Positions 1-9,390 of a stretch of 64,000 nucleotides of DNA are shown here, piece by piece. Where the stretch lies: positions 62,001 to 126,000 of the forward strand of contig DBEP01000002.1 of NCBI GenBank assembly GCA_002294045.1. The letters run 5' to 3'. The stretch is from Lachnoclostridium sp. UBA903 (GTDB taxonomy: Bacteria; Bacillota; Clostridia; Lachnospirales; Lachnospiraceae). The notes under the pieces are model-generated. The model was not told the origin of the DNA, did no database searches, and was given only the letters and a program-made list of their open reading frames with translations. Within the stretch, counting starts at the first letter, position 1; the number at the start of each line of letters is the position of its first letter. The translations under genes were made by a program, and so were the position numbers.

Positions 1-1
1 G

Positions 2-592
2 GGCGGAGTAACGGATAAAGAAATATTAAGCAGAGAGGAACTTAAAAATACAAAAAACCCAAACGGCGGAATCATTATTATAGGTTCCCACGTAAATAAA
101 ACAACCAGGCAGTTAGAATATTTAAAAAATAGTAATAATATAAAATTTATAGAGTTTAACATACATTTGGTTACGGATGATATTAAGTTTAAAAAAGAAC
201 AGGAAAGGGTTCTGGAACAAGCACAGGAATCCGTAGCAGCCGGTACATGCGTTGCGGTTTACACCAGCCGGGAACGATTTGACCTAAATACGGGTAACCG
301 GGAAGATGACCTTAAGCTATCGGTGAAAATATCGGATGGGGTAACCGGTATTATAAGCTCTTTAACGGTGCGTCCCGGTTTTATCATTGCAAAAGGAGGA
401 ATTACCTCCAGCGACGTGGGAACAAAGGGTCTATCCGTTAAGAAAGCCCTGGTTTTAGGCCAGATTCTTCCCGGCATTCCCGTCTGGCTAACGGGGGATG
501 AGAGTAAATTCCCCGGTATGCCCTATGTAATATTTCCCGGCAATGTAGGAAGCGGCACGGCGCTTCTTGAGGCTGTGAATAAATTGATGTAA
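2..592 (+). CDS. Four-carbon acid sugar kinase family protein (DUF1537), C-terminal part
   Basis: The reading frame is open from base 2, so the gene starts before the window and only about 196 C-terminal residues are seen. They match the nucleotide-binding C-terminal domain of the DUF1537 (OtnK/DtnK) kinases: a GGIIIIGSHVNKTT-like segment near the left edge, then RPGFIIAKGGITSSD and PGMPYVIFPGNVG near the end. Family members phosphorylate four-carbon sugar acids such as threonate or erythronate in the cytoplasm. An internal start near 167 would cut the domain and is rejected because the upstream codons are clearly homologous. The SDR dehydrogenase starts 34 bases downstream, so the two are probably co-transcribed in a sugar-acid pathway; the exact substrate cannot be told. 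Confidence 0.85.
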   Translation, partial: GGVTDKEILSREELKNTKNPNGGIIIIGSHVNKTTRQLEYLKNSNNIKFIEFNIHLVTDDIKFKKEQERVLEQAQESVAAGTCVAVYTSRERFDLNTGNREDDLKLSVKISDGVTGIISSLTVRPGFIIAKGGITSSDVGTKGLSVKKALVLGQILPGIPVWLTGDESKFPGMPYVIFPGNVGSGTALLEAVNKLM

Positions 593-626
593 AAGCTGAT
601 ATTGGTATTTCGAAAGGAGTAATAAA

Positions 627-1364
627 ATGCGTTTAGAAAATAAAGTGGCGGTCGTAACAGGCGGGGCACAGGGAATCGGAGCGGCAATTGCAAAGCGTTT
701 CCATGCGGAAGGTGCGGCCGTTGCTTTACTCGACATGAGTGAGGAAAAATTAAAGACAGCCGCGGGTGCAATTGACGGTACCGGCCGGAAAGCAGTGGGA
801 TTTGTCTGCAATGTAGCGGATAAAGAACAGGTAGCCCGGGTTTTTGGTGAGATTGAGAAAAAATTTGGAAGAATTGATATTCTTGTAAACAATGCGGGCA
901 TCACCAGGGATGCCATGTTCCATAAGATGGAAGAGGAACAGTGGGATGCGGTTATGGATGTTAATCTGAAAGGTATGTTTAACTGCTGCAAGGCGGCTGT
1001 ACCGGGGATGAGGGAGAGAAAATACGGTAAAATAGTAAACCTTGCGTCCGTTTCCGCCTTCGGCAATATCGGACAGACCAATTACGGAGCCTCCAAAGGC
1101 GGTGTAATCGGTTTTACAAAATGCCTGGCTAAGGAAATTGCCCGTAATAACTGTACCGTGAACTGCATCGCACCCAGCTATGTTAATACCGAAATGCTTC
1201 AGGCGGTTCCGGATAATGTCATGGAGAAATTCCTGGCCGCCATTCCCATGAACCGTTTAGGGGAACCGGAAGAGCTGGCAGCAGTGGCGGCATTTTTAAG
1301 CAGTGATGATTCCAGTTTTATAACGGGGGAATGTATTGTGGTATCCGGCGGGTCTTATATGTAA
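627..1364 (+). CDS. Short-chain dehydrogenase/reductase, FabG-like
   Basis: 245 residues, the usual length of a classical SDR. It has the NAD(P) motif TGGAQGIG at residues 11-18, the NNAG motif near 87-90, a catalytic Ser in ASVSAFGN and the YGASK catalytic Tyr/Lys pair. The start is preceded by GAAAGGAG. The sequence is closest in style to 3-oxoacyl-ACP reductases. No other fatty-acid gene is nearby, however, and the upstream neighbour is a four-carbon acid sugar kinase, so oxidation or reduction of a sugar acid or polyol is at least as likely. A hairpin followed by five T at 1449-1523 probably ends the transcript. Confidence 0.85.
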   Translation: MRLENKVAVVTGGAQGIGAAIAKRFHAEGAAVALLDMSEEKLKTAAGAIDGTGRKAVGFVCNVADKEQVARVFGEIEKKFGRIDILVNNAGITRDAMFHKMEEEQWDAVMDVNLKGMFNCCKAAVPGMRERKYGKIVNLASVSAFGNIGQTNYGASKGGVIGFTKCLAKEIARNNCTVNCIAPSYVNTEMLQAVPDNVMEKFLAAIPMNRLGEPEELAAVAAFLSSDDSSFITGECIVVSGGSYM

Positions 1365-1448
1365 TTAAGTTCAAGGTAAACAGCCGCTTCCGTAAATACA
1401 TAATATTTATTGAAAACGGGATACGGAATGAGACGTAAATATATAAAG

Positions 1449-1523
1449 TGCATCTATAGGAAAACTTCTTTTAAATGTTTGGTTATGAGCATTCTTTTAG
1501 AGGCTTCCTATAGATGCATTTTT
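1449..1523 (+). terminator. Probable rho-independent terminator after the SDR gene
   Basis: A perfect 14-bp stem (TGCATCTATAGGAA at 1449-1462 with its complement at 1505-1518) is followed by TTTTT. The loop is long, about 42 bases, which is unusual. It directly abuts the diverged repeat arm that begins near 1522, so it may belong to that element. Confidence 0.55.
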
Positions 1524-1660
1524 ACGCTCAGACAAATCAGGTTTTCACTCTTGGTGTAATTTCTTGAGTTTACGCGTTAAAGGTTCTTTTAGATATAAAA
1601 GTTTACCTACTACATCCGGAAGCTGTCTTTCTCCTGGGATTATTTTCTGACCTGCGGCTG
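1522..1660. repeat. Diverged single arm of the dispersed inverted-repeat element
   Basis: This stretch aligns with the right half of the 14250-14514 palindrome. Shared blocks in the same order are TTACGCTCAGACA, TCACTC-GG-GTAATTTCT, GAGTTTA and CTACATC-GGAAGC. Only one arm is present here, so it cannot fold on itself like the full copy. No gene is seen in 1365-1827 apart from this element, the hairpin before it and the addB promoter. Confidence 0.6.
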
Positions 1661-1683
1661 CTTTGGGATAATACATATTCATC

Positions 1684-1712
1684 TTACAAAGAAATCATAA
1701 TTATGATATAAT
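1684..1712 (+). promoter_or_regulatory. Predicted promoter for addB-addA
   Basis: TTACAA (1684-1689) and TATAAT (1707-1712) are separated by 17 bases. The transcript would start about 105 bases before the addB ATG. The leader holds an imperfect hairpin around TGCAAGCTTGCTTGCA (about 1718-1735). Confidence 0.6.
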
Positions 1713-1827
1713 GAGTTTATGCAAGCTTGCTTGCAATAAGCGAGCGGAGCAACAAAAACGAGTTTATTTGCCGATAAAAACCAAATAAGAGAAAATAATG
1801 TTTACCTTAATCAAGGAGGAAAACGGC

Positions 1828-4800
1828 ATGTCTTTACAGCTTGTGATAGGAAGGTCCGGTTCGGGCAAGTCCTATCAGCTATATAAAGAGATTATAGATA
1901 AATCCATACATAACGAGAATACCAATTATTTCATCATTGTTCCGGAGCAGTTTACCCTGCAGACCCAAAAGGATATCGTATCCATGCATCCGAGGGGAGG
2001 GACCATGAATATTGACATACTAAGCTTTATGCGTCTTGCCTTCCGAATATTTGATGAAGTGGGCGGCAATGACAGGCCAGTGCTTGAGGATACGGGCAAA
2101 AGCATGGTATTGCGGAAAATAGTGGCCCTTAAGAGAAAGGAACTGGAATTATTTAATCATGATGTGCAGAAACGGGGTTTTATTGAAGAACTGAAGTCTT
2201 TGGTTTCTGAAATCTATCAGTACAGCATCAGTATCCCTATGCTTTTGCAAATGGAAGCAATGGCGGAAAATAAGCCGATGCTGCGAAGCAAACTCCATGA
2301 CATAATTATTATTTATAAAGCTTTCAGGGAATATCTGGACCAGAATTATATAACCGCGGAAGAAACTCTGGACGTACTGTGCGAAGTAATTGAACAATCC
2401 AATCTGATAGCGGACAGCATTATATGTCTGGACGGTTTTACAGGGTTTACTCCCGCCCAATATAAACTTTTGACTTTACTGATGAAAAAAGCCAGGAAGG
2501 TTCTTGTTACCGTAACTATTGACAAGAAGGAACTGGATATACCGGATGAGGAATTCCAATTGTTCCATTTAAGTAAAAAGACCATAAGAAAGCTTACGGA
2601 TATCGCGGCGGAAGAGGACATAGAAGTAGTTCCGCCCCTGTTTGCGGAAGAACCGGATTCTGCCGGGATACCTTACCGCTTCAGAAACAGCCCTGCCCTG
2701 GCAGCCCTGGAGGAGTATATTTTCCGCTACCCTGCGAAAGCCTATGAGGAGGAGCAGCAAAACATCAGTATTCATGCCGCTAAGGACATAAAACAGGAAA
2801 TTACTTTTGTTATACGGGAAATAAAGGAACTGGTCAGGAGAAAAAATTACCGGTATCAGGATATTGCGGTTGTTACCGGTGATATTGCCTCCTATGGGAG
2901 AGAATTGGGATGGGAATTTGACAAAGCAGGTATTCCCTGCTTTATTGATAATAAAAGGGAGGTTTTATCCAATCCCTTTGTGGAATTAATCCGGTCGGCC
3001 CTTGACATTATATGGAATAATTTTGATTATGAAAGCGTGTTCCGCTACCTGCGCTGCGGTCTTTCCAATTTCTCCAGAACGGATGTGGATATATTGGAGA
3101 ACTATGTTATTGCCCTGGGAATCCGGGGATACCGCAAATGGCATTCCGACTGGATTAGAACCTACCGGGGACAGAAAGAAGGAGAACTGACGCGGATTAA
3201 TGAATTAAAACAGGCCTTTTGTGAAGAAATAAGAACACTGTATGAAGTCCTGTCGGACCGGAGTAAAAATGTCAAGGAATATACCGCCGCCCTCTATGAA
3301 TTCGGGGTCCGAATGGAAGCTGCCGAAAAGCTGGAAGCTTTTTCACAGCAATTTAATGAGCAGAACCTGCTGGCAGCCGCAAAAGAATATGAGCAGATTT
3401 ATGGCGTGGTTATGGACTTATATGAAAAGCTGGCGGAACTTTTAGGAGATGAGGTCATTTCCCTGGCGGAATATATAGAAGTGCTGGAGGCAGGCCTGGC
3501 GGAAGCGAAAGTGGGCCTGATACCGCCCGGGCTTGATCAGGTTATGGTGGGAGATATTGAAAGGACAAGATTAAAAGATATCAGGGCCCTGTTCTTTGTC
3601 GGGGTCAATGACGGCATAATTCCCAAAAATAACGGGAGCGGCGGGATTTTAACGGATATGGAACGGCAGATGTTAGCCGAAAACAAGGTTGAAATGGCAC
3701 CGACACTGAGACAGGCCGCATATACCGAGAAATTTTACCTGTACTTAAATATGACAAAACCACAGGAAAGATTGTATATCAGTTATAGTAAGCTGGACGG
3801 GGAAGGCAAGGCGGCAAGGCCTTCCTATCTTGTTGATAAAACCCGTAAGCTGTATCCCAAACTTGAAATTCAGGATGAGGATGCCAGGAAAAAAGACCTG
3901 AACCGGATAATGGGAGCAAACGGAGGGCTGGACTACCTTATTGAAGGCCTGAGAAAGTATCCGTTTACGGAGACAACGGACTTATGGAAGGAATTATTCA
4001 GTTACTATTATTCCAGGGGGGATTATGAGGATACCATACAAAGATTAATTCAGGCCGCCTTTTATCTGAATAAGGAGAAGGGCCTGTCCAGGGAAATTGC
4101 AAAAGAGCTGTACGGAAACAGCCTGACCGGAAGTGTGACCAGATTTGAACAATATGCGGCCTGTGCCTTTGCACATTATGTCAGCTATGGCCTGGAACTT
4201 AAGGAACGGCAGGAATACCGGCTGGCGGTGCCGGACATCGGCAATCTGTTCCATAATGCCATAGAATTATTTTCCAGGAAGTTGGCAGAGAGTGAATACA
4301 GCTGGCATACGGTTCCGGATAATGTCAGAGAGGAATGGGGAAGCAGGTGTGTGGAGGAAGCTGCTAAGGAGTATGGGAATGCTATTTTCGGCAGTACAAA
4401 AAGATATCAGTATATCGTAAAGCGTGTGGAAAGGATTACGAAACGGACTTTGTGGGCTTTATGCGAACAGATTAAAAAGGGTGATTTTGAACCGGCGGGC
4501 TTCGAACTTTTTTTCTCAGGCGAAAGCCGGCTTAACAGCCTGAAGATTGATTTACCGGAGGAAAAAGGCATAAATCTCCGGGGCAGGATTGACCGGCTGG
4601 ACATTTATGAAGAAGCTGACAAACTTATGGTTAAGGTAATTGATTATAAATCCGGCAACACGGCTTTTGACCTCCTTTCGGTCTATTACGGATTACAGAT
4701 ACAGCTGGCGGTTTACATGAATGCTGCCATGGAATTAATGGAAAGGGAACACCCGGACAAGGAAGTGATTCCAGCCGGAATCCTGTATTACAACATTGAC

Positions 4801-5316
4801 GATCCCTTTGTGGAAAAAAGCAGCCATGTGGAAGAAAGTATTCTTAAGGAACTGAAAATGAACGGTATCGTAAATGGCAGCGCGGAAGTGATTAAGCACA
4901 TGGACAAAGGATTTGACAGCGAAGGGGAGAAAATGCGGCCTTCCGTAAAATCGGATATTATACCGGTGGAAACCAATAAAGACGGATTTCCCACTAAACG
5001 CTCCAGCATAGCGGATTACGGCAAATTAAAAGCCATGGAGAGATTTGTGAGAGATAGCGTATATCAGTACAGTTTAAAGATACTGGAGGGTAAAACCGAC
5101 ATAAAGCCGTACCAAATGGGCAGGCGGAGCGCCTGTGACTACTGTACATACAAAAGTATCTGCGGGTTTGATATGAGGCTGGAAGGTTTTGCTTACCGGA
5201 ATCTAGCCGCTTTATCGAAAGAAGAGGTCTGGGATAAAATAACGGATGCGCAGAAAGCTGCAAGGGAGGAAGGAACTAAGGATGCAATGGACAGAGGAAC
5301 AACAGAAGGTAATTGA
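1828..5316 (+). CDS. addB: ATP-dependent helicase/nuclease subunit AddB
   Basis: 1162 residues, normal for AddB. AddAB is the Firmicute counterpart of RecBCD and processes double-strand ends for RecA loading. Seen are the helicase-like motif GRSGSGKS at residues 8-15, the nuclease motif IDYKSG in the C-terminal RecB-type domain, and the four Cys of the AddB 4Fe-4S cluster: one in YAACAFAHY and three in CDYCTYKSIC. The start at 1828 is preferred over an in-frame ATG at 1798, because AAGGAGGA lies just before it and the family begins at this Met. The end overlaps addA by 35 bases, implying translational coupling. Confidence 0.95.
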   Translation: MSLQLVIGRSGSGKSYQLYKEIIDKSIHNENTNYFIIVPEQFTLQTQKDIVSMHPRGGTMNIDILSFMRLAFRIFDEVGGNDRPVLEDTGKSMVLRKIVALKRKELELFNHDVQKRGFIEELKSLVSEIYQYSISIPMLLQMEAMAENKPMLRSKLHDIIIIYKAFREYLDQNYITAEETLDVLCEVIEQSNLIADSIICLDGFTGFTPAQYKLLTLLMKKARKVLVTVTIDKKELDIPDEEFQLFHLSKKTIRKLTDIAAEEDIEVVPPLFAEEPDSAGIPYRFRNSPALAALEEYIFRYPAKAYEEEQQNISIHAAKDIKQEITFVIREIKELVRRKNYRYQDIAVVTGDIASYGRELGWEFDKAGIPCFIDNKREVLSNPFVELIRSALDIIWNNFDYESVFRYLRCGLSNFSRTDVDILENYVIALGIRGYRKWHSDWIRTYRGQKEGELTRINELKQAFCEEIRTLYEVLSDRSKNVKEYTAALYEFGVRMEAAEKLEAFSQQFNEQNLLAAAKEYEQIYGVVMDLYEKLAELLGDEVISLAEYIEVLEAGLAEAKVGLIPPGLDQVMVGDIERTRLKDIRALFFVGVNDGIIPKNNGSGGILTDMERQMLAENKVEMAPTLRQAAYTEKFYLYLNMTKPQERLYISYSKLDGEGKAARPSYLVDKTRKLYPKLEIQDEDARKKDLNRIMGANGGLDYLIEGLRKYPFTETTDLWKELFSYYYSRGDYEDTIQRLIQAAFYLNKEKGLSREIAKELYGNSLTGSVTRFEQYAACAFAHYVSYGLELKERQEYRLAVPDIGNLFHNAIELFSRKLAESEYSWHTVPDNVREEWGSRCVEEAAKEYGNAIFGSTKRYQYIVKRVERITKRTLWALCEQIKKGDFEPAGFELFFSGESRLNSLKIDLPEEKGINLRGRIDRLDIYEEADKLMVKVIDYKSGNTAFDLLSVYYGLQIQLAVYMNAAMELMEREHPDKEVIPAGILYYNIDDPFVEKSSHVEESILKELKMNGIVNGSAEVIKHMDKGFDSEGEKMRPSVKSDIIPVETNKDGFPTKRSSIADYGKLKAMERFVRDSVYQYSLKILEGKTDIKPYQMGRRSACDYCTYKSICGFDMRLEGFAYRNLAALSKEEVWDKITDAQKAAREEGTKDAMDRGTTEGN

Positions 5317-8300
5317 TTTAAGAAACCGGAATATCCTTGTTTCGGCCGCAGCCGGGTCCGGTAAAACGGCCGTTCTGGTGGAAAGGATTATTTCGCTGAT
5401 TACAGAGGGGGATAAACCTCTTGACATCGACCGGCTTTTAATTGTTACCTTTACCAATGCGGCGGCGGCGGAAATGCGGGAGAGAATCGGTGAGGCCATT
5501 GAGAAAAAAATTACGGAAATGCCGGACAACCATCATCTGCAGAAACAGTCGACACTGGTTCACAGTGCCCAGATAACAACCATACACAGCTTCTGCCTGA
5601 ATGTTATAAGGAATCATTTCCATACCATAGATCTGGATCCGTCCTTCCGGATTGCGGACGAATCCGAATTAACCTTGATGAAATCCGACGTAATCAGTGA
5701 TTTGCTGGAAAGCTGCTATGAGGAAGGCAGGGAAGAGTTTCTGGATTTTATAGAAAGCTTTTCTTCCGGCAAGTCAGATGGGGCAGCGGAGGAGCTGATT
5801 TTGCGGCTTTATAGCTTCTCCATGAGTTATCCCTGGCCGGAGGAGTGGCTGGATGAAAAAAAGAATACTTTTTCCATTACCACTTTAGAAGAAATGAAGG
5901 TTTCCGGCTGGATGAGGGATTTGCTGGATTACCTCAGGACGGTAACGGGCGACCTGGTATTAAGATGCAGGGAGGCAATACGGATTTGTGAAGAAGCAGA
6001 CGGACCGGGAGCTTATCTTGCGGCCTTAAAAAGTGATGAAGATTTACTGCTTCGGTTAAAGGAATTGGATGATTATGATGACTATGGGGATTTCCTTACC
6101 GGTTTTACCTTTGCCAGGCTCTCCGGCAAAAAGGAGGAAGGAGTAAGCGAAGAGAAAAAAAACCAGGTGAAGGCCATCCGGGATGAAATTAAGAAAGCCA
6201 TTCACGATTTAATAAAGAATTATTTCTACCAAAACAGCGAGGAAATGCTGAAAGATATGACCGCCATGAAAAAGCCGGCAGAGGTACTGATAAATTTATG
6301 CAAGGATTTTTCCAGTGAATTTGCAAAACGGAAAGCTGAAAAAAATATAGTGGATTTTAATGATTTGGAGCATTTTGCCCTGAATATATTGGTACAGAAA
6401 AAGGACGGTAAAATGCTTCCCACACCGGCGGCGGATGAACTTTGCGGGCATTATGCCGAAATAATGATAGATGAATATCAGGACAGCAACCTGGTACAGG
6501 AAACAATCCTGACCAGCATCTGCGGGGAACGTTTTGGCAATCCGAACCTTTTTATGGTCGGGGATGTAAAGCAGAGTATTTATCGGTTCCGCCTTGCAAG
6601 GCCGGAAATTTTTATGGAAAAATACGATACCTATGATTTGGAGGACAGTAAGTACCAGAGAATAGACCTGCATAAAAACTTCCGGAGCAGGCCTGTGGTT
6701 TTAGAGAGCGTCAACTTTATATTTGAGCAGATTATGACCAGAAAGCTTGGCAATATACAATATGACGACAAGGCGGCCCTCTATCCGGGAGCCGACTTTG
6801 GAAGCCAGACAGAGGGTACTAGTACGGATACGGAAGTAATCCTGGTCTCCGTGGAACCTGCCGGAAAGAATCCGGACCAGGAAGCGGCTGAATATGAGAA
6901 AGTACCGGGAAAGGATTATGACGGAGAGGAAAATGAATATACGGCAAAAGAAATTGAAGCCAGGACCATAGCAAAACGCATGAAAGAGTTAGCGGACCCC
7001 GTAAACGGCCTGCTTGTGTATGATAAGAAAGAGAAAGCCTGCCGGAAGGCCTGTTATGGGGACATGGTCATACTGCTTCGGACCATGAGCGGCTGGGCTG
7101 AAATATTTTCCGATACCCTGGCATCGGAAGGAATCGCTTCCCATACGGAAACCCAGTCCGGTTATTTTTCCACCCTTGAAATCAGGACCGTACTGAATTT
7201 GTTAAAAATCATAGACAATCCCAGGCAGGATATTCCTTTTACCGCAGTTCTTAAGTCGCCCGTGGTTGATTTAAGCAGCAATGACCTGGCTCTTATCAGG
7301 ATACCGAGAAGGCGCATTCTGATGTATGAAGCGGCAGAAGAATATATTCGTGAAAATACGGATGAGCTTTCGGAGAAATTAAAAAAATTCCTGGATAAAT
7401 TAAACCGGTACCGGGATATGGTACATCATTTATCCATACATGAATTGATTTTAAAGGTGCTGGATGATACGGACTATTATAACTTTGCAGCCGCCATGCC
7501 CGCAGGAGAAAGACGAAGGGCGAATATTGACATGCTGATTCAGCGGGCCATCCGTTTTGAAGCCGGAAGCTACAGCGGATTATTCCACTTTGTACGTTAT
7601 ATGGAAAAGCTTGATAAATATGATGTTGATTTCGGAGAAGCAAAAGTTGCCGGAGAAAACAGGGATACGGTTAAAATTATGAGCATCCATAAAAGCAAAG
7701 GCCTGGAATTTCCCATTGTATTTGTGGCAGGTATGGGAAAAAGCTTTAATAACCAGGATTCCAGAAACAGCCTTTTAATTCATCCGGATATGGGGATTGG
7801 TATCGATTATATCGACCATCAGCTAAGGATAAAAGCCCCGACTTTAGTGAAAAAAGTAATTCAGAGGGAACTGGTGCTGGAGAACCTGGGAGAAGAACTG
7901 CGGGTATTGTACGTTGCCATGACCAGAGCCAAGGAAAAGCTGATTTTAACCGGCGGAGTAAAAGACTTGGGGAAACTGCTGATGAAATGGGGCGGTGTCT
8001 GCAGGCAGAAAGAAAAGCAGCTCCTTTATTATCAGCTAAGCAATGCCGGAACTTATCTGGACTGGATTATACCGGCGCTGATGCGCTGCCGGGGCTTTGA
8101 GGAAATCCTTTGCAGCAGCGGTATCAGGCAGGACAGGGATAATCCTTTGTACGGCGCGGCTGCCAAAATAACAATAAAGCAATATTCTTATGAGCAGGCA
8201 GCAGAACATGAATTTATGGAACAGCTTTTTAATAAAGTAAATCAGGAGGATTTTAGAGACTGGAATACGGACATAGTATATAATGAAGAATTCCGGAACG

Positions 8301-9016
8301 AAATTAAGTCTTATATGGAATATGAATATCCTTATCTGACGGAAACCAACATACATACAAAGCTTACCGTATCGGAATTAAAGAGAATCGGACAGTATGA
8401 GCCGGAAGATTTTGGTGTGCCTCTTAAGGGAATTGAAAGAAAAGGAAAGGAATTTCCCGTGCCCGGATTTGCAAAGGGTACGGATACTGCCGCAGGAGCG
8501 GATTTGGGAACTCTGTATCATACGGTGCTGGAAGCCATGGACCTGTCTGGAATCAGAGCCAGGGAGGATATTACAGACCTTCTTCATGGTTTGGTAATCA
8601 GGGGAAAAATAGAGGAAGCTGATAAAAAGGCACTGGATACGGAAAGGCTGTTCCGGTTTACTAAAAGCCCCATAGCCGTCCGGATGAAAGAAGCGGCGGC
8701 CCATGGAAGGCTCTATAAAGAACGCCAGTTTATCATGGGAATGAAAGCAAATGAAATCAACAGCAGCCTAAAGAGTGAAGAACCGGTTTTAATCCAGGGT
8801 ATTATTGACGTATATTTTGAAGAAAACGGCAAGTGGGTTTTACTGGATTATAAGACGGATACGGTGAACGGGACGGACGGGGAAGAACTGTTAATCAGGC
8901 GCTACCGGGTACAGCTGGAGTATTACCGGAAAGCACTGGAACAATTAACAGGAAAAGAGGTAAAGGAAAAAATTATTTATTCTTTCAGTTTAAATAAAGA
9001 GATACGCATATCATAA
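5282..9016 (+). CDS. addA: ATP-dependent helicase/nuclease subunit AddA
   Basis: 1244 residues, the full UvrD/Rep-like superfamily 1 helicase plus a C-terminal RecB-family nuclease. Visible motifs are Walker A AAAGSGKT (residues 22-29), motif II IDEYQDSN, HKNFRSRP, KIMSIHKSKGLEFP, YVAMTRAKEKL, and the nuclease active site LLDYKTD near the C-terminus. The start at 5282 (MQWTEEQ) follows GGAGGAAGGA and matches the family start; an upstream in-frame ATG at 5246 would lie deep in addB without a ribosome site. It works with AddB as one heterodimer. No terminator is obvious after it. Confidence 0.95.
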   Translation: MQWTEEQQKVIDLRNRNILVSAAAGSGKTAVLVERIISLITEGDKPLDIDRLLIVTFTNAAAAEMRERIGEAIEKKITEMPDNHHLQKQSTLVHSAQITTIHSFCLNVIRNHFHTIDLDPSFRIADESELTLMKSDVISDLLESCYEEGREEFLDFIESFSSGKSDGAAEELILRLYSFSMSYPWPEEWLDEKKNTFSITTLEEMKVSGWMRDLLDYLRTVTGDLVLRCREAIRICEEADGPGAYLAALKSDEDLLLRLKELDDYDDYGDFLTGFTFARLSGKKEEGVSEEKKNQVKAIRDEIKKAIHDLIKNYFYQNSEEMLKDMTAMKKPAEVLINLCKDFSSEFAKRKAEKNIVDFNDLEHFALNILVQKKDGKMLPTPAADELCGHYAEIMIDEYQDSNLVQETILTSICGERFGNPNLFMVGDVKQSIYRFRLARPEIFMEKYDTYDLEDSKYQRIDLHKNFRSRPVVLESVNFIFEQIMTRKLGNIQYDDKAALYPGADFGSQTEGTSTDTEVILVSVEPAGKNPDQEAAEYEKVPGKDYDGEENEYTAKEIEARTIAKRMKELADPVNGLLVYDKKEKACRKACYGDMVILLRTMSGWAEIFSDTLASEGIASHTETQSGYFSTLEIRTVLNLLKIIDNPRQDIPFTAVLKSPVVDLSSNDLALIRIPRRRILMYEAAEEYIRENTDELSEKLKKFLDKLNRYRDMVHHLSIHELILKVLDDTDYYNFAAAMPAGERRRANIDMLIQRAIRFEAGSYSGLFHFVRYMEKLDKYDVDFGEAKVAGENRDTVKIMSIHKSKGLEFPIVFVAGMGKSFNNQDSRNSLLIHPDMGIGIDYIDHQLRIKAPTLVKKVIQRELVLENLGEELRVLYVAMTRAKEKLILTGGVKDLGKLLMKWGGVCRQKEKQLLYYQLSNAGTYLDWIIPALMRCRGFEEILCSSGIRQDRDNPLYGAAAKITIKQYSYEQAAEHEFMEQLFNKVNQEDFRDWNTDIVYNEEFRNEIKSYMEYEYPYLTETNIHTKLTVSELKRIGQYEPEDFGVPLKGIERKGKEFPVPGFAKGTDTAAGADLGTLYHTVLEAMDLSGIRAREDITDLLHGLVIRGKIEEADKKALDTERLFRFTKSPIAVRMKEAAAHGRLYKERQFIMGMKANEINSSLKSEEPVLIQGIIDVYFEENGKWVLLDYKTDTVNGTDGEELLIRRYRVQLEYYRKALEQLTGKEVKEKIIYSFSLNKEIRIS

Positions 9017-9390
9017 CAGTTTGGTACGGGCTCTGAAAAGCCGGCCGGAATACATAAAACCGAACCTTTGCCATATAGGAAATTATGACCATAGGAAAGA
9101 ACAGCAATTCTTAGGATATGCATTCTGGCGTAGTTCAGGCCGGTAATATCTAGAAATACATGTAGCATTTGTTAAAAATGAGAAATTTTGTAGAAAAACA
9201 TTTTATTTTGACTATTTATGTGTTATAATTATACATAACATGGACAAATTAGAGAAAGGGGAGCATATTTTTTTGCGAATATGAGTAATATTCTGCATGA
9301 AATGTTGCTTCTAAAGCAAATAAAATAATAATTAATTCACAAAAGCTAAAAAAATATGACAAACCAAAGGGGATGCAGGAGGATCAACAA
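9017..9390. other. Intergenic region upstream of the chemoreceptor, with an extended -10 promoter
   Basis: No gene was recognised in these 374 bases. TGTTATAAT at 9221-9229 is an extended -10 site without a clear -35, giving a leader of about 155 bases. A short hairpin (CATATT with AATATG, around 9265-9285) and A/T-rich sequence fill the leader. No sigma-28 type promoter was seen. Confidence 0.4.

Noticed and set aside
5246..5281. Upstream start for addA adding 12 residues
   Set aside because: The extension lies within addB coding sequence without a ribosome site, while GGAGGAAGGA lies just before 5282.
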